A stretch of DNA of 64,000 nucleotides from Epiperipatus broadwayi. Lineage: Eukaryota; Onychophora; Udeonychophora; Euonychophora; Peripatidae. The stretch spans positions 1,409,361-1,473,360 of the forward strand of contig JAQFVV010000206.1 of NCBI GenBank assembly GCA_028023455.1, written 5' to 3'. Within the stretch, counting starts at the first letter, position 1; every line of letters begins with the position of its first letter. Made by a program: the position numbers and the translations under genes. The notes beneath the pieces were generated by a model. It was not told the DNA's origin and ran no database searches. It worked only from the letters and a program-made list of their open reading frames with translations. This document shows positions 53,043-64,000 of this stretch, one piece after another.

Positions 53043-56000
53043 AGTACTTTTGTAGAAAATGTACAATGGAAGTTCACCACTTGTGTTTGTTCTAATTATC
53101 TATTTATAGGGGTGTCAAAAAAATCTTGCAAACAATATGGATGACTATAAATTATGGTATTTAATATTATTTTTTAAATATGATTCTAAAAACCAAAATA
53201 AAATACACAAAACTACAAATGATTATAATTAAAGACAATTTAATATAAATAACAAATAAAAAATCTGGTCAAATAAAGTATAATAAGTGTGTTACAAATA
53301 TAGGTTCTTCATATAGTCAGGCAGAAATCCTTAATAGTATGCGTCATCACTACAAATGCTTTTTTATACAATTGGTGCAATATAAATTCTAAATAAGAAT
53401 TAATGTCTTGTCTCACAGTTCCACTGTGCTTTTTGTTTTTTCTGTCATTGGAAGATACCAAATTTTGATCATTTCCATAAAAAAAAACAAATAAAGTAAA
53501 AGCTCAAAAATGAAATTACACTAAACATAATCAAATGCCACCAAATAATGACATCAATATTTGCAACATGTTTATATTCATACACTATCATGTACATATA
53601 AAAATTATTAATTATATATTGTGAAATGGAATTTATAATCCATTTAGTAATGTTTTTTAAAGGTAACAGTAATTTATAACTCATTTTCTTAATCTTGTTT
53701 AATTTTAATAAGTAACACATGTTTGCTAAAATATTTTTGAAAAAATAAATATAAACAAATACTTGAGGCCCCTGAAAATGGATAACTAAAATATGGGTAG
53801 TGAACTTACATCGTACATCTTCTACAAAAATAACATTTTTTAAAAAAATAACATAATTTATATTATAAAAATTATTTTTGTTTCATTTTATGTTCTATTA
53901 TCAAAGTTTTTTTAATTTTTGTAATATCTAACCAATAAAACATTAATATTTCTTTTTGCGGCACCATTATTTTTAAAAAAAAAAAAAAAAAACAGAATTT
54001 AATTAATTCATTTATCTTGCATAAATGCAGTCAAAATTAATTAAAAGTCAGATAAAGAAATGTAATGTATAGTTGACTTCTGTAATTTAAATAATGGAAA
54101 TGATTAAATCTTTTCTTATTGATATTGTATTTTTTATTTGAATATGTCAGAAACAAATTGTGAGATGATTGATTTAAAATTGAGCATATAAATAATATTT
54201 TTAAACTTATATTAGCTGAATAGTGAATGAAATCTTTTTTTTCAAGTTAGCCTACAATTATGATGACCATATATTACAATTATGAGGATCATATCTTTGT
54301 CGTAGGCAAAATAATATTTGTAAGAATTTTAATTTATAAAATTTATTGACTGAATATATTTTAGCTAACATACACATTTTAAAATTTAATATTAATACAT
54401 TCTTGATCCAAGTATATTTTTGTTTACTTACTGCAATGAATAAAATTGATATTTTCATTTTTGTAGTCATTAATGGTGAAATTCTTCTTTCTTTTGGATA
54501 TGTCATAAATGAAAGCACAGGTTGTCTTGTAAGAATGCTGAATGAAATTAGATAAAATATATTAATCATATTTTAATTCTATAATCAAAATATAATATTG
54601 CCTACTGTATAATGAATAAATTCTGTACTGTTTATTTTCAACATGAATGTCACCATTTTATTTTTAGATGATATAGCCTTAATAAAGTTACTATTCTATT
54701 ATATTGTCAATAGTATAAAATGAAAAAAATGATGATGTTCTTGAAAAAAATGTTTAAATTTTTTTAAAGATTATAGTAGTGAATTGTCAATTGATATTGA
54801 TTGTAATCATTATGGTAAATTTCCACATAAAGTTTTCTTGCTATTTAAGATAAAAGTGTATTTTTAATGTCATTATTAAATTGTTTATATACAATTTTAC
54901 AGAATTTTAGATATTCATTTTTTGATAAATGGTGTTTTTAAAATATTTTCACACTGCTGCTTTTTGTATTAATTATCCATATAGCAGTATTTAATATTGT
55001 GTCAGTTATCTTCTTACTGATTTGATTTAAACCTAACCATTTTTAAATTCTACTAGTATTTTAACATGATATGTAAATTTAAATTTATTGGAGTGTTTCT
55101 GAAGGTCAGAAATTTTCTTTCTGAATAGCTTTATCTTTTTAGATTTGGAGGCATGCTAATTCTTGACATCACGTTCTATGTATTTGTTGATTGGACATAA
55201 TGTAAATACATACATTAAATTCTCTAATCAATCTCATGTGAAAATCAAAGCAATAACGATATATTTTATTAATAAAACATTTGCATATTTGCAATAATGA
55301 TAAGTATATTAAACATGTTCTGTAAGTAAAAGCATTCTTGAAAAAAATAAATTCACAAATATATTATGTAAATTCTGAGTTATCTTTTTAAATGCATTTA
55401 CACATACATTTACACCTTTCTAATTCTCAGAATACTATTATTTTTTAAGAAAATAAATAATTGTAAAAAAAAAATCATAAATTGATAATAAATAGATCAT
55501 TTTTTTTACAATGTAGTTATTGTGGAGAGTGTGAAGTCTCTTGTATCCAGCTCAACAAAATTAACTACACACAACATTATGTAATCAATTGCTTAAATAA
55601 ATATTTAAAGCAAGCAAATATTTTTATTTACTTTTTAAATTTTGTCTTATTACTATGATAGATTTGGAACTATATTTTATCACATATATCAGAAGTTGGA
55701 CATATTGAATATCTGTAAGTAACCAACAATTTGAAAGCAGATAACTAAATATTTAAAATAAATAAAATCGCATGCTGAAAATATCTCATTTTTTGTTAGC
55801 ATAATGTATAAGGATCTAGTTTTCTTCAGTTATAGAGTACTTGTATTTTATGTATAATTGCTTTTGGGTTATGATTCTGTATATTCACAGAATTTTTATT
55901 ATTTGAATGTAATAAATCGAATGTCATTTAAGATTTTATGCATATCTTGTAGATAAATAATGTTAAGCTGAAAAATTTTACATAAAACTTTTTTATGCAG

Positions 56001-57654
56001 CTCAGTATTGAAATTATATATTTTTTCTTTTGTAATATTATTGTTTATACAAAAAACTGAAAGCATATAGATGCAGAAAAAAAGTATATATTTAGTCGAT
56101 AGTTCATTTAAATTTAAAATATACATTGCATAGACGCAGTCGGTTTTTTTTCTTCTTTATTTTTTTCTCATTTACATATTGTTTTCTTGAATAAATCATT
56201 TAGAACATCTCTTTAAATAATATTTAAAATATTTAACTTTTAAAAAATTTTATTGTAAAATATTTAACTTTTAATATAAAATGACAAATAAAAAAATTAA
56301 CTCTTTATTTTAGGCAATTGTTTAGCCAGTATTAAATTTATATTTGTAATCATTATTCGGCAATAATAATGATTGGAATTTTCCCCCCTTCACAATTGAT
56401 GAAGAATAATTTAAATTAATTTACTTTAATAAAAATATTTAAGATTATTAAAATTTAAGTAAAAATGGTGTAATGTTTTATTAGTATTTTTTAATCATTA
56501 TTACTTTTTTAAAGAAATATAAATAATAAATGAAGATAATAAAACTGGAAATTTACAATATGAATGTCTATATTCAAGTCATATGTGTGTGCGCGCGCGC
56601 GTGTGCGTGTTGTATAAATATTTTCATTGATAAAAGATATTATAAAAGACTATTACATGTCTAGTCATATAAAGAGTGATCTAAAGATAGAAAGTTCTAA
56701 AAGACTGTTAACACTACAAAAGCTGTTCAATTAGATCTATATTGCATGTTATCATTGGATTCTAAAGAAAAACTTTAGGTAGAAGTTTATAAAATGTGTA
56801 AAAGATACCAATGAATTTCAAATTGACTGCTGAAAAATGAAAAATAAAAAACAGACAAAGTTATAGTACATTGGTGAAAATCACTATGTAATTCTATAAA
56901 TTGATGGAACTTTCAATTATGTCACTCTTTTTTAAAAAAAAAAAAAATTATGCATTTTATATAGTTCTCTGATATCTTTGTTTTTTTAATTTATTACATT
57001 TTTAAAAAAATTAAATTTATCATAATTTATAATATATCTAATGCTGATTGTAAAAAACAATAAAAGAAATAAATTTTCTGCTTTACACTATACATTTCTT
57101 GTTTTTATATATCCATTCTTCTTTTGGTGTGACCAATTTAATGGGTCCTTTAATTTTCAAGTTTTTCACTTTGATTTTGATTATAAAAATATTCAATATT
57201 TTAATTATAAATATAAATGCAATATTAAAATTACTATATAAATAACAAAGAGAGTGAATTTTTTTCTTAAAACAAAAGATAATACACTACTTAAAAAACG
57301 TAGCATCTATAAAATTTTGTCAGGTTTGTCCATTAGAAGACTGGATATATAAAGAAAAAAATAGGAATGCAATAAAACAAAAATCTTTCTTCTTTTGTTA
57401 CTCATATAGTCAATACACATTGTATTATTGATTTAAGTTTAATAAAGTGGAAGAGTTACTTATCAAGAAAACCAGTCATAAAATACTCAATTGTTTAAAT
57501 AATGGAACTAATATTTTAAAGTTCTCTTATATTTAGAAGCTTTTGCATAAAGATTTCCATCATTATTTCTGTCAATTTATTATATCTTTGACTCACTTTG
57601 TTTGTTTTTTTATTGTTAAATGGAGTTTAATGTTAATCTATTAACACTATATCA
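53043..57654. other. Intergenic or intronic, no gene seen
   Basis: No credible gene. The two opposed frames at 54258-54569 (minus) and 54346-54555 (plus) overlap on opposite strands, use A+T-rich codons only and match nothing. Alternating TG/CG (GTGTGTGCGCGCGCGCGTGT) lies at about 56585-56604. Long A or T runs are frequent. Confidence 0.45.
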
Positions 57655-57791
57655 TTATAAATATATTAAATGATCTCAATACTATCATATATTCTTTTAA
57701 ATTTATATAAATAAAGATACAATAAAAGACAGATGACTCCCAAAATGCATTTCATGCTGAATTGGAATTCATCAGTTGGTCCAGGTTACCA

Positions 57792-57888
<97 letters not shown>

Positions 57889-58541
57889 TAATTATGTTTT
57901 GAATTACAAGTATCAAACTAACTTGACCCACATCTTCGAAACCATCCACTTTACATAAATAAAGTCATGATTATTATTAATCATTTACTAAACTAGAGAT
58001 TGTCTCTAGCACAGTTATAAACTTTAAAATTCAATTAAAGATTAATATAGCTGTGGCTTTTTAATTAAGCACACACACATATGGAGTTACTCACATTTCT
58101 CTTTACCACAGGTAATATCTTTATAAATATATTAAATAGCTCAATATTACCACATATTCTTTTAAATTCATATAAATAATGGTTCAATAAAAGACAAAGG
58201 ACCAGCTGGTTGAGCACAAAATGCATTTTTGAAATCGGTGTGTATTGTATCTTTATTTACACGGATTTAAAAGAATATGTGGTAATATTGATGTTATTTA
58301 ATATATTTATAAAGATATTGCATGTAGGAAAGAGAAATGTGAGTAACACCATGTGTGTGTATTTAATTTTTAAAAATCAAATATATTTATCTTTAATTGA
58401 GTTTTAAAGTTTATATCTGTGCTAGAGACAATCTCTAGTTTAGTAAATAATTAGTAATAATTATTATTTTATTTATCTAAAGTGGATGGTGTCAAAGATG
58501 TGGGTTGAGTTAGTTTGACACTTGTATTTCAAAATATAACA
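57655..58541. mobile_element. Direct-plus-inverted repeat array around (TA)n
   Basis: Arms 57895-58187 and 58252-58541 are inverted copies of about 290 bp sharing TAGAGATTGTCTCTAGCACA, AATATGTGGTAATATTGA (and its complement) and CCCACATCTT-type words. The inner end of the left arm (58118-58232) is also repeated in direct orientation at 57655-57752. TTCATGCTGAATTGG through GTCCAGGTTACCATCTC (57752-57796) belongs to the palindromic family of 36.9 and 50.7 kb. The locus is therefore a composite of two repeat families. Confidence 0.7.
57798..57884. repeat. (TA)n microsatellite
   Basis: About 85 bases of TA with one interruption (GAG near 57828), lying between two pieces of dispersed repeat. Such tracts are themselves palindromic and prone to length change. 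Confidence 0.9.
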
Positions 58542-59644
58542 CTATATCACTATATAAACTTATGCTCTGATATCTTATTTTGGAATCTTGACAAGCAATC
58601 TTAAATACCTTCATAATAGCAGCAATGTAATCAGGTTTCTTCACACTTGTTCAACTTCTCACTTCTCTCCATAAATGGTCTTCTACCTATCTTTAAACCT
58701 TCAAAAGCAATTAACAGCCTTATATATAAATAGTCGAATTTTATAAATGTATGTATAAGTAATAAGTAGAGTGATAACTCTTCCTAGTATTTCATAAATC
58801 AATGTGTTGCAGTTAATTATCAGAATTACTGTGCAAATGGAAAATTAGTACATTTCCATTTAAAATTCCATTGTTTATAGAGGCAGTAAATCTAATGATT
58901 GATATTAGTATAGCTAAATGTTCAGCTGTACTCAAGTGTAAACAAAACTTGTTTTAATATAATTAATAATTTAACTTCACTATATACAATTAATTATTAC
59001 TCATTTTAATATTCTTGTAAATAAATAACTTTGTTATATTTGTAAATATCAACTAACACTGCTTTAACATTAAGTAATTATTGAGATGCTATATTTTCAA
59101 AGTACTGCACAAATTTGCTATCCAAATTGGAATTATTTTTTAGTTGTTCAGTGCTTCTGACAATAAATGATAGTGCATTAATTTAGCCAATAGTTGGAAA
59201 TTTTATCATTCTAGTGCATATATAATGTTAGCGCAGTATTAATTGATATTTATAAATTACATGTTTAGTTATTTATTGAGAAAGTTCTTAAAATGTGTGA
59301 TAATTAACTCTATTTTGAGAAATTGAATTATTAGTCATATTAAAATAGCATTTGTGTACATCTAAACTGACTGGACATTTTTGTTATTATCAATTATCAG
59401 ATTTTCTTCCTTTATAAAAACTGAAATTGCAAACAAAAATGGCTTTATTTTTTATTTGCATAGTGATTCTGACAATATATGACAATGGTTTGATTTAAGT
59501 AATGTTTGAAAAAATTATCATTCAATATTTATAGTTTGTTAATCCATGTTAGGTGATATTTTTGTATATAATTTGAATTATCAAAACAAAATTAATTTAC
59601 ATGATAAAATACTTAAAATATCTTAATCCAAGCTTTACTTTTAC
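58542..59644. other. Intergenic or intronic, no gene seen
   Basis: A+T-rich, nothing recognised. Two short segments (59140-59230 and 59450-59540) share phrases such as TTCTGACAATA-ATGA and may be a very old duplication. Confidence 0.4.
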
Positions 59645-60690
59645 TACCTTATAGCTAAATAAGCATTTATTTTATGTAGCATATGTTTACAATTGTATAC
59701 ATTCAAATATCAGCCTTTTAAGCTAATTGTGCATATGCTTTGCGAATGTTAATAATAAATGAATACTTTCTCACCAATACAAAATATAGTATTTATGCAG
59801 GAATAAAAGGAATCATCTTATTCCTATGACTCAAATATTTATATATGAGCAAATCTGAAGTACTGGCAAGTAAAGCATGAGGATGGAATCATCACTTTAA
59901 ATTACTATATACGATGTCTGAATGAATGACGTGGTTGAAATTGTCTAGAATTTACTAAACATCATTCCAACTGAAACTTAATCATATGTAAATAAGCATT
60001 TATTTTATATAGTGTATGTTTACAATTGTATACATTCAAATATCAGCCTTTTAAGCTAATTGTGCATACGCTTTGTGAGTGTTAATAATAAATGAATACT
60101 TTCTCACCAATACAAGATATAGTATTTATGCAGGAATAAAAGGAATCCTCTTATTCCTATGACTCAAATGCTTATATATGAGCAAATCTGAAGTACTGGC
60201 AAGTAAAGCATGAGGATGAAACCGTCACTTTAAATTATTATATATGATGTCTGAATGAATGATGTGAGTGAAATTGTCTAGAATTTACTAAACGTCTTTC
60301 TAACTGAAACTTAATCATATGTAAATAAGCATTTATTCTATATAGCGTATGTTTACAATTGTATACATTTAAATATCAGCCTTTTAAGCTAATTGTGCAT
60401 ACACTTTGCGAGTGTTAATAATAAATGAATACTTTCTCACCAATAAAAGATATAGTATTTATGCAGGAATAAAAGGAATCCTCTTATTCCTCACGCTTTA
60501 CTTATCAGTACTTCAGATTTGCTCATATATAAGCATTTGAGTTGTAGGAATAAGAGGATTCCTTTTATTCCTGCATAAAACTATATCTTGTATTGGTGAG
60601 AAAGTATTCTTTTATTATTAACACTTGCAAAGCATATTCACAATTAGCTTAAAAGGCTGATATTTGAATGTATACCTTATAGCTAAGTAA
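59645..60690. repeat. Tandem 333-bp repeat with inverted end copy
   Basis: Units begin with TAAATAAGCATTTATT at 59656, 59989 and 60322, giving a period of exactly 333 bp twice. The first two are complete, the third stops near 60492. From 60493 to 60688 the sequence continues as an inverted partial copy, meeting the third unit tail to tail at AATCCTCTTATTCC. TACCTTATAGCTAA occurs at both outer edges in the same orientation. Units are very similar to each other, so the array is fairly young. There is no coding frame. Confidence 0.85.
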
Positions 60691-62589
60691 TTTTAATTTA
60701 AACTTGTGCACCACAATATCTATGTATTGAATTTTAATATTGTATTCATTTAAAATCTGTTAGATCTTTAATTTGCTACATCATTAATATTGTTGATAAC
60801 TACATCATGCTATTTCATTCATCACAACTTTTGATTTTTCCAGAATTAAAAATTGACCAGTTATTTGCTCATATTCTAGAAGAATAATATAGTGTTTGAA
60901 TAGATAAACACTGCACTGTTTCGACTTTAAGATTAAAATTGTCCAGATTTGAGTATGATACTATAATGCATTAAATTCATAGTGGGGTGTTATTTTATGA
61001 TAAAAATTACTTCTGCTTAGAAAATTCAAGTTACGTATTTGTTACAAAAGAAAAAGAAATTTTATATGTATATATGTATGTATTTCGTGCGTGGCATATG
61101 TGGATGTCGTAAAAATTCATTTTCATTACTTTCATTTAATTTACATTAAAAATATTAATGATAATAAAAAAAATATTAATAAAACATTATCATTTAATTT
61201 TTATCAGACTTAAAAGTTTTCTTCTAATTAACTCAACTTATTTAATAATTTTTTTATCAAATATTAATAGGAAATGAAATAAAATACTTTCTATCTTATT
61301 TTTAACACTTTCTAATGTTTGTTCCAAATGTAAGCCTTATATTGACTAATTAGCAGCCTTGAATTAATAATTAATTTAAAACTTTATACCAAAAAAAAAA
61401 TCAAGTATTGTTTTCCAAGATACGAAATATTAAAATATCTATTTAAAACATTTAGCCACTTGTATAAAATTGGGAGGAGGGGGATTATATGCAGTAAAAG
61501 CAAATTATCCATGAAAATAGATTATTGTATATATAATATTTTGATTGCCATATATATATATTAAACCTCTCTCACATATAATTATTTTAATATTTCAACC
61601 AGAGAACTGATTTTTATTATAAATACAGCCTTGCATAAAAGTGATATAATGAAGTATATACAGTTGTCGGCACAAGCATAGAGATTCAGATGTTTGATAT
61701 CTCTAGCTCATATGGCAAATGAAGATTGCTTGCAAAATGCAACCATAGTAAAAAAAAGTGTTCTAACTTTCTGATGAATGTGTTTGAGATCATAAGATTT
61801 GAGGTGAAAGATGCACTGATAAAAATCAAAAATCTTAAAAAACATATACCAGTAATGCAATGATTATTTATCTTTCCTCAAAGTTAAAAGTGAATAGAAA
61901 GTTACCTTGTATGAGAAGGACCTAATAAAAAGTATAAAGCTGATAGCATGAGCAAAAAATGTTAGACATTTGGTACCTCTAAATCATGTGATAGTGAGAT
62001 AGGATGTTGCAACGTGGTAAAATTGAGATAAGGTATGCATATGCATTGATAAAATCCAAAACTGTACAATATCTATATATATATATTGTGCCAAGGCCAA
62101 TTTGGCACATGTATATAAAATAATTTTGTCTAAAAAAAAATTATTAAAATAAAAATCTTTCGCAAAAGAGTTTGAAATAAAAGTTGAAAAATCATTGATT
62201 TAAAGTGGGAAGGGGGTTTTCTTAAAGTTAAACTGAAGGTTTTATAAAAAGGAAGTAAAGAGTTTATTATTATTAGTTGAAATACAATTTAAAAGGTTTA
62301 AAGAAAATATATAAATCTCTTCATTTAAATTAAAGAAGAAAAATAATCTTAAAACTATTTTTGATTTTAGAATAGTAAAATATATATGTGCGTGCGAATG
62401 TAAATAAATGTAAGCTGTTAAAAAGAGATATAATAAATGCATGTTAAAATCATATTGAAAAACACATGAAAATAAGTATTGAAATGAAATATATTTAAAA
62501 ACACAGTGGTGGGCTACTAAAGATAAAAAAAAACAATATGTTTATGAAAGCTACTAATTAAACAATCAATCAAAAACATGTTGTCATAG
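60691..62589. other. Intergenic or intronic, no gene seen
   Basis: The part from 61660 to 62100 is more complex, with CAGTTGTCGGCACAAGCATA at its left edge, and may be an old element. A perfect 8-bp palindromic pair TGTGCCAA...TTGGCACA sits at about 62088-62109. No frame is credible. Confidence 0.4.
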
Positions 62590-63005
62590 GATTAATTACC
62601 AATGGAATTCGACAACAGATATTTGCCGGAGGATAGACTAATTGGACAATTAATTGAGAGAGTTTTTCAGTCTAGTTTACAGTGACAGTCTTGTTTCTGT
62701 TCAGACAACAGTGCAATTTCTATTATGTATACAGAAACAAAAATGCATTGTTGAGCAGCTTTTGGAAATATACGCTCGTGCTTCAGCCTTTTTAGTCCAA
62801 CAAAATCATCAAAACCTGCCTGTGAAATAATGTCTGCATAACTCAGAAATCCTTCGTCAAATGTTCAACTGTCTCCAAAAATAAAACCAACGGATTAGCA
62901 TAAAATCTTTTCAATAAATGTCAAAATCTAACTGGTTAGATATAATCCATCAGAAGCAGCAGAAGCAGCCAACAACAAGCAATATCCACATTCCAAAAAT
63001 CCTAG
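62590..63005 (+). other. Possible 5' untranslated exon
   Basis: A stretch of higher complexity and G+C than its surroundings. It ends in CCTAG|GTAAAC at 63005/63006, a plausible splice donor, preceded by repeated CAGAAGCAG words. ATG codons inside open only very short frames, so if transcribed it would be untranslated. No promoter motif is clear. The call is weak and depends on composition and donor alone. Confidence 0.2.
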
Positions 63006-64000
63006 GTAAACATTTATTTATTATCATTTATATGTAGTAGCCACCGCTGTAATTCATAAAAATTCAAGATTCAAATTATATAAACTCTATAAGCATGCAT
63101 AAAATGAACTATTGATGTGCATGTTAGTGAATGTTAGATAATTTAAATGTCAAAGATTATTTTTGCTCGTTCATAAAATATATCATAGTATGTTAACTTA
63201 AAATGTGTGTGTTATTTATAGATTTATAAAAATGTTTATCATTAGTAAATGTTAGTTAATAAATTGTCTTTAAAATTAAACTTTATTCATCGGTCAATTC
63301 TTTTTATCAATTCTTTTTCTATATTTTATTACTGATTAAAATTAGACTGGGCTAGTTTATGGGATGGTTTCGAGCACTGGATTATGAGCCTACTGACCAA
63401 ATACGTTGTTTATTCTTCTGAATAGATAGCTGGCACCTGGAGTTTACTCCGAAACAAATAAAGTGTTTGGATAATAGGGGTTTAAATCTAGCAGCCAAGG
63501 TGGGCCATCGTTGATAGTTAGTCTATCAATAACATCTCCCATTTTGCTCGAACATGCCGGTTCATTCACGTAACATTTATAAGGTTATAAATGTATTAGG
63601 AAGGAGTTTGAAACCAGACAAAACTTATATATATATATGTATAAGTAAGTGGTTTCAGCAGTTTGACCCAGTACAATATATATATATGGGTGTGGGTGTG
63701 TGTATGCTAACCTGTTATAGCTCCACTAGTTTGAGTAGTATTTTAACAAAATAAATATATGGGCCATGATGTATCCTGAGTCATAGCCTAATTATTGATC
63801 ACCAGTTGTAACAGAATAAAAATAATAAACTAAGGGAAAAAACAATCCTAATTTAATAATGTCATGAATTGTAGCGTCAATTGTAACAGAATGAAAATAA
63901 TATAACATGAAAATCAGTCATTGAATAAAAATCTAACACTTAAGTTAATAAAACACTGATAATAATTTTTGTTTTAATTTCATAAATTCCACTAGCATTT
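63006..64000. other. Intergenic or intronic, no gene seen
   Basis: The stretch 63340-63560 is of higher complexity (CGAGCACTGGATTATGAGCC, GCAGCCAAGGTGGGCCATCG) and looks like old repeat sequence that I cannot assign. A (TA)n and TGGGTGTGGGTGTGTG lie near 63676-63702. AATTGTAACAGAAT occurs twice near 63806 and 63876. Confidence 0.4.

Noticed and set aside
54258-54569. Opposed frames of 103 and 69 codons
   Set aside because: They overlap each other on opposite strands, have background composition and no recognisable motif.
59645-60690. CRISPR-like array
   Set aside because: The repeats are 333 bp, contiguous and without spacers, in a eukaryotic context.

Overview
The window is very A+T-rich (about three quarters by eye) DNA of a multicellular animal, almost certainly an invertebrate. 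The evidence is the mix of mobile elements: a Ty3-type LTR retrotransposon, Penelope-like retroelements with GIY-YIG endonuclease, a LINE with a zinc-finger-like C-terminus, mariner and hAT derivatives, and tRNA-derived SINEs. Species cannot be read from the sequence. I found no intact host gene and no intact element; nearly every recognisable reading frame is a decayed mobile-element relic, and the rest looks like intron or intergenic sequence.

Layout. 0.15-10.2 kb: a Ty3-type LTR retrotransposon with two similar LTRs (154-405 and 9922-10180), a tRNA-Lys-like primer site, a broken gag, a protease frame and a pol frame holding RT, RNase H and integrase with several stops and an altered integrase active site. 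About 4.5 kb of non-coding DNA, including a long (AAT)n tract, lies between pol and the 3' LTR. 10.2-16.6 kb: mostly featureless, with one foldback element at 14.2 kb. 17.0-18.7 kb: a long foldback element built of ~412-bp units, with a 491-bp hAT-type MITE inside it flanked by a perfect 8-bp target duplication. 19.6 kb: long (ATT)n. 23.5-25.4 kb: a hairpin repeat and a 1.1-kb TA-flanked MITE. 26.2 and 27.4 kb: two tRNA-like SINEs. 28.3-31.8 kb: two hairpin elements, an internally deleted mariner and another foldback array.

32.4-36.1 kb: a LINE 3' part on the minus strand, split by a 2.66-kb segment with islands of higher G+C, one of which has a YY1-like motif, a short ATG frame and a splice-donor-like end. 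36.9-42.3 kb: a palindromic element, then a nested inverted arrangement of two Penelope-like element ends (C-terminal GIY-YIG frames facing outward, each followed at a distance by a matching 3' region). 43.3 kb: a second deleted mariner. 48.9-53.0 kb: three foldback elements, a second, more decayed Penelope-like relic and a third SINE with target duplication. 57.6-60.7 kb: two further direct-plus-inverted repeat arrays, one with a 333-bp unit. 62.6-63.0 kb: a more complex island ending in a donor-like site, possibly a 5' untranslated exon.

The parts do not form a pathway. The recurring theme is long inverted repeats whose arms contain direct repeats, seen at several loci with unrelated unit sequences. 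No convincing new molecular system was identified; the Penelope-like inverted block and the island inside the LINE are the places most worth checking.
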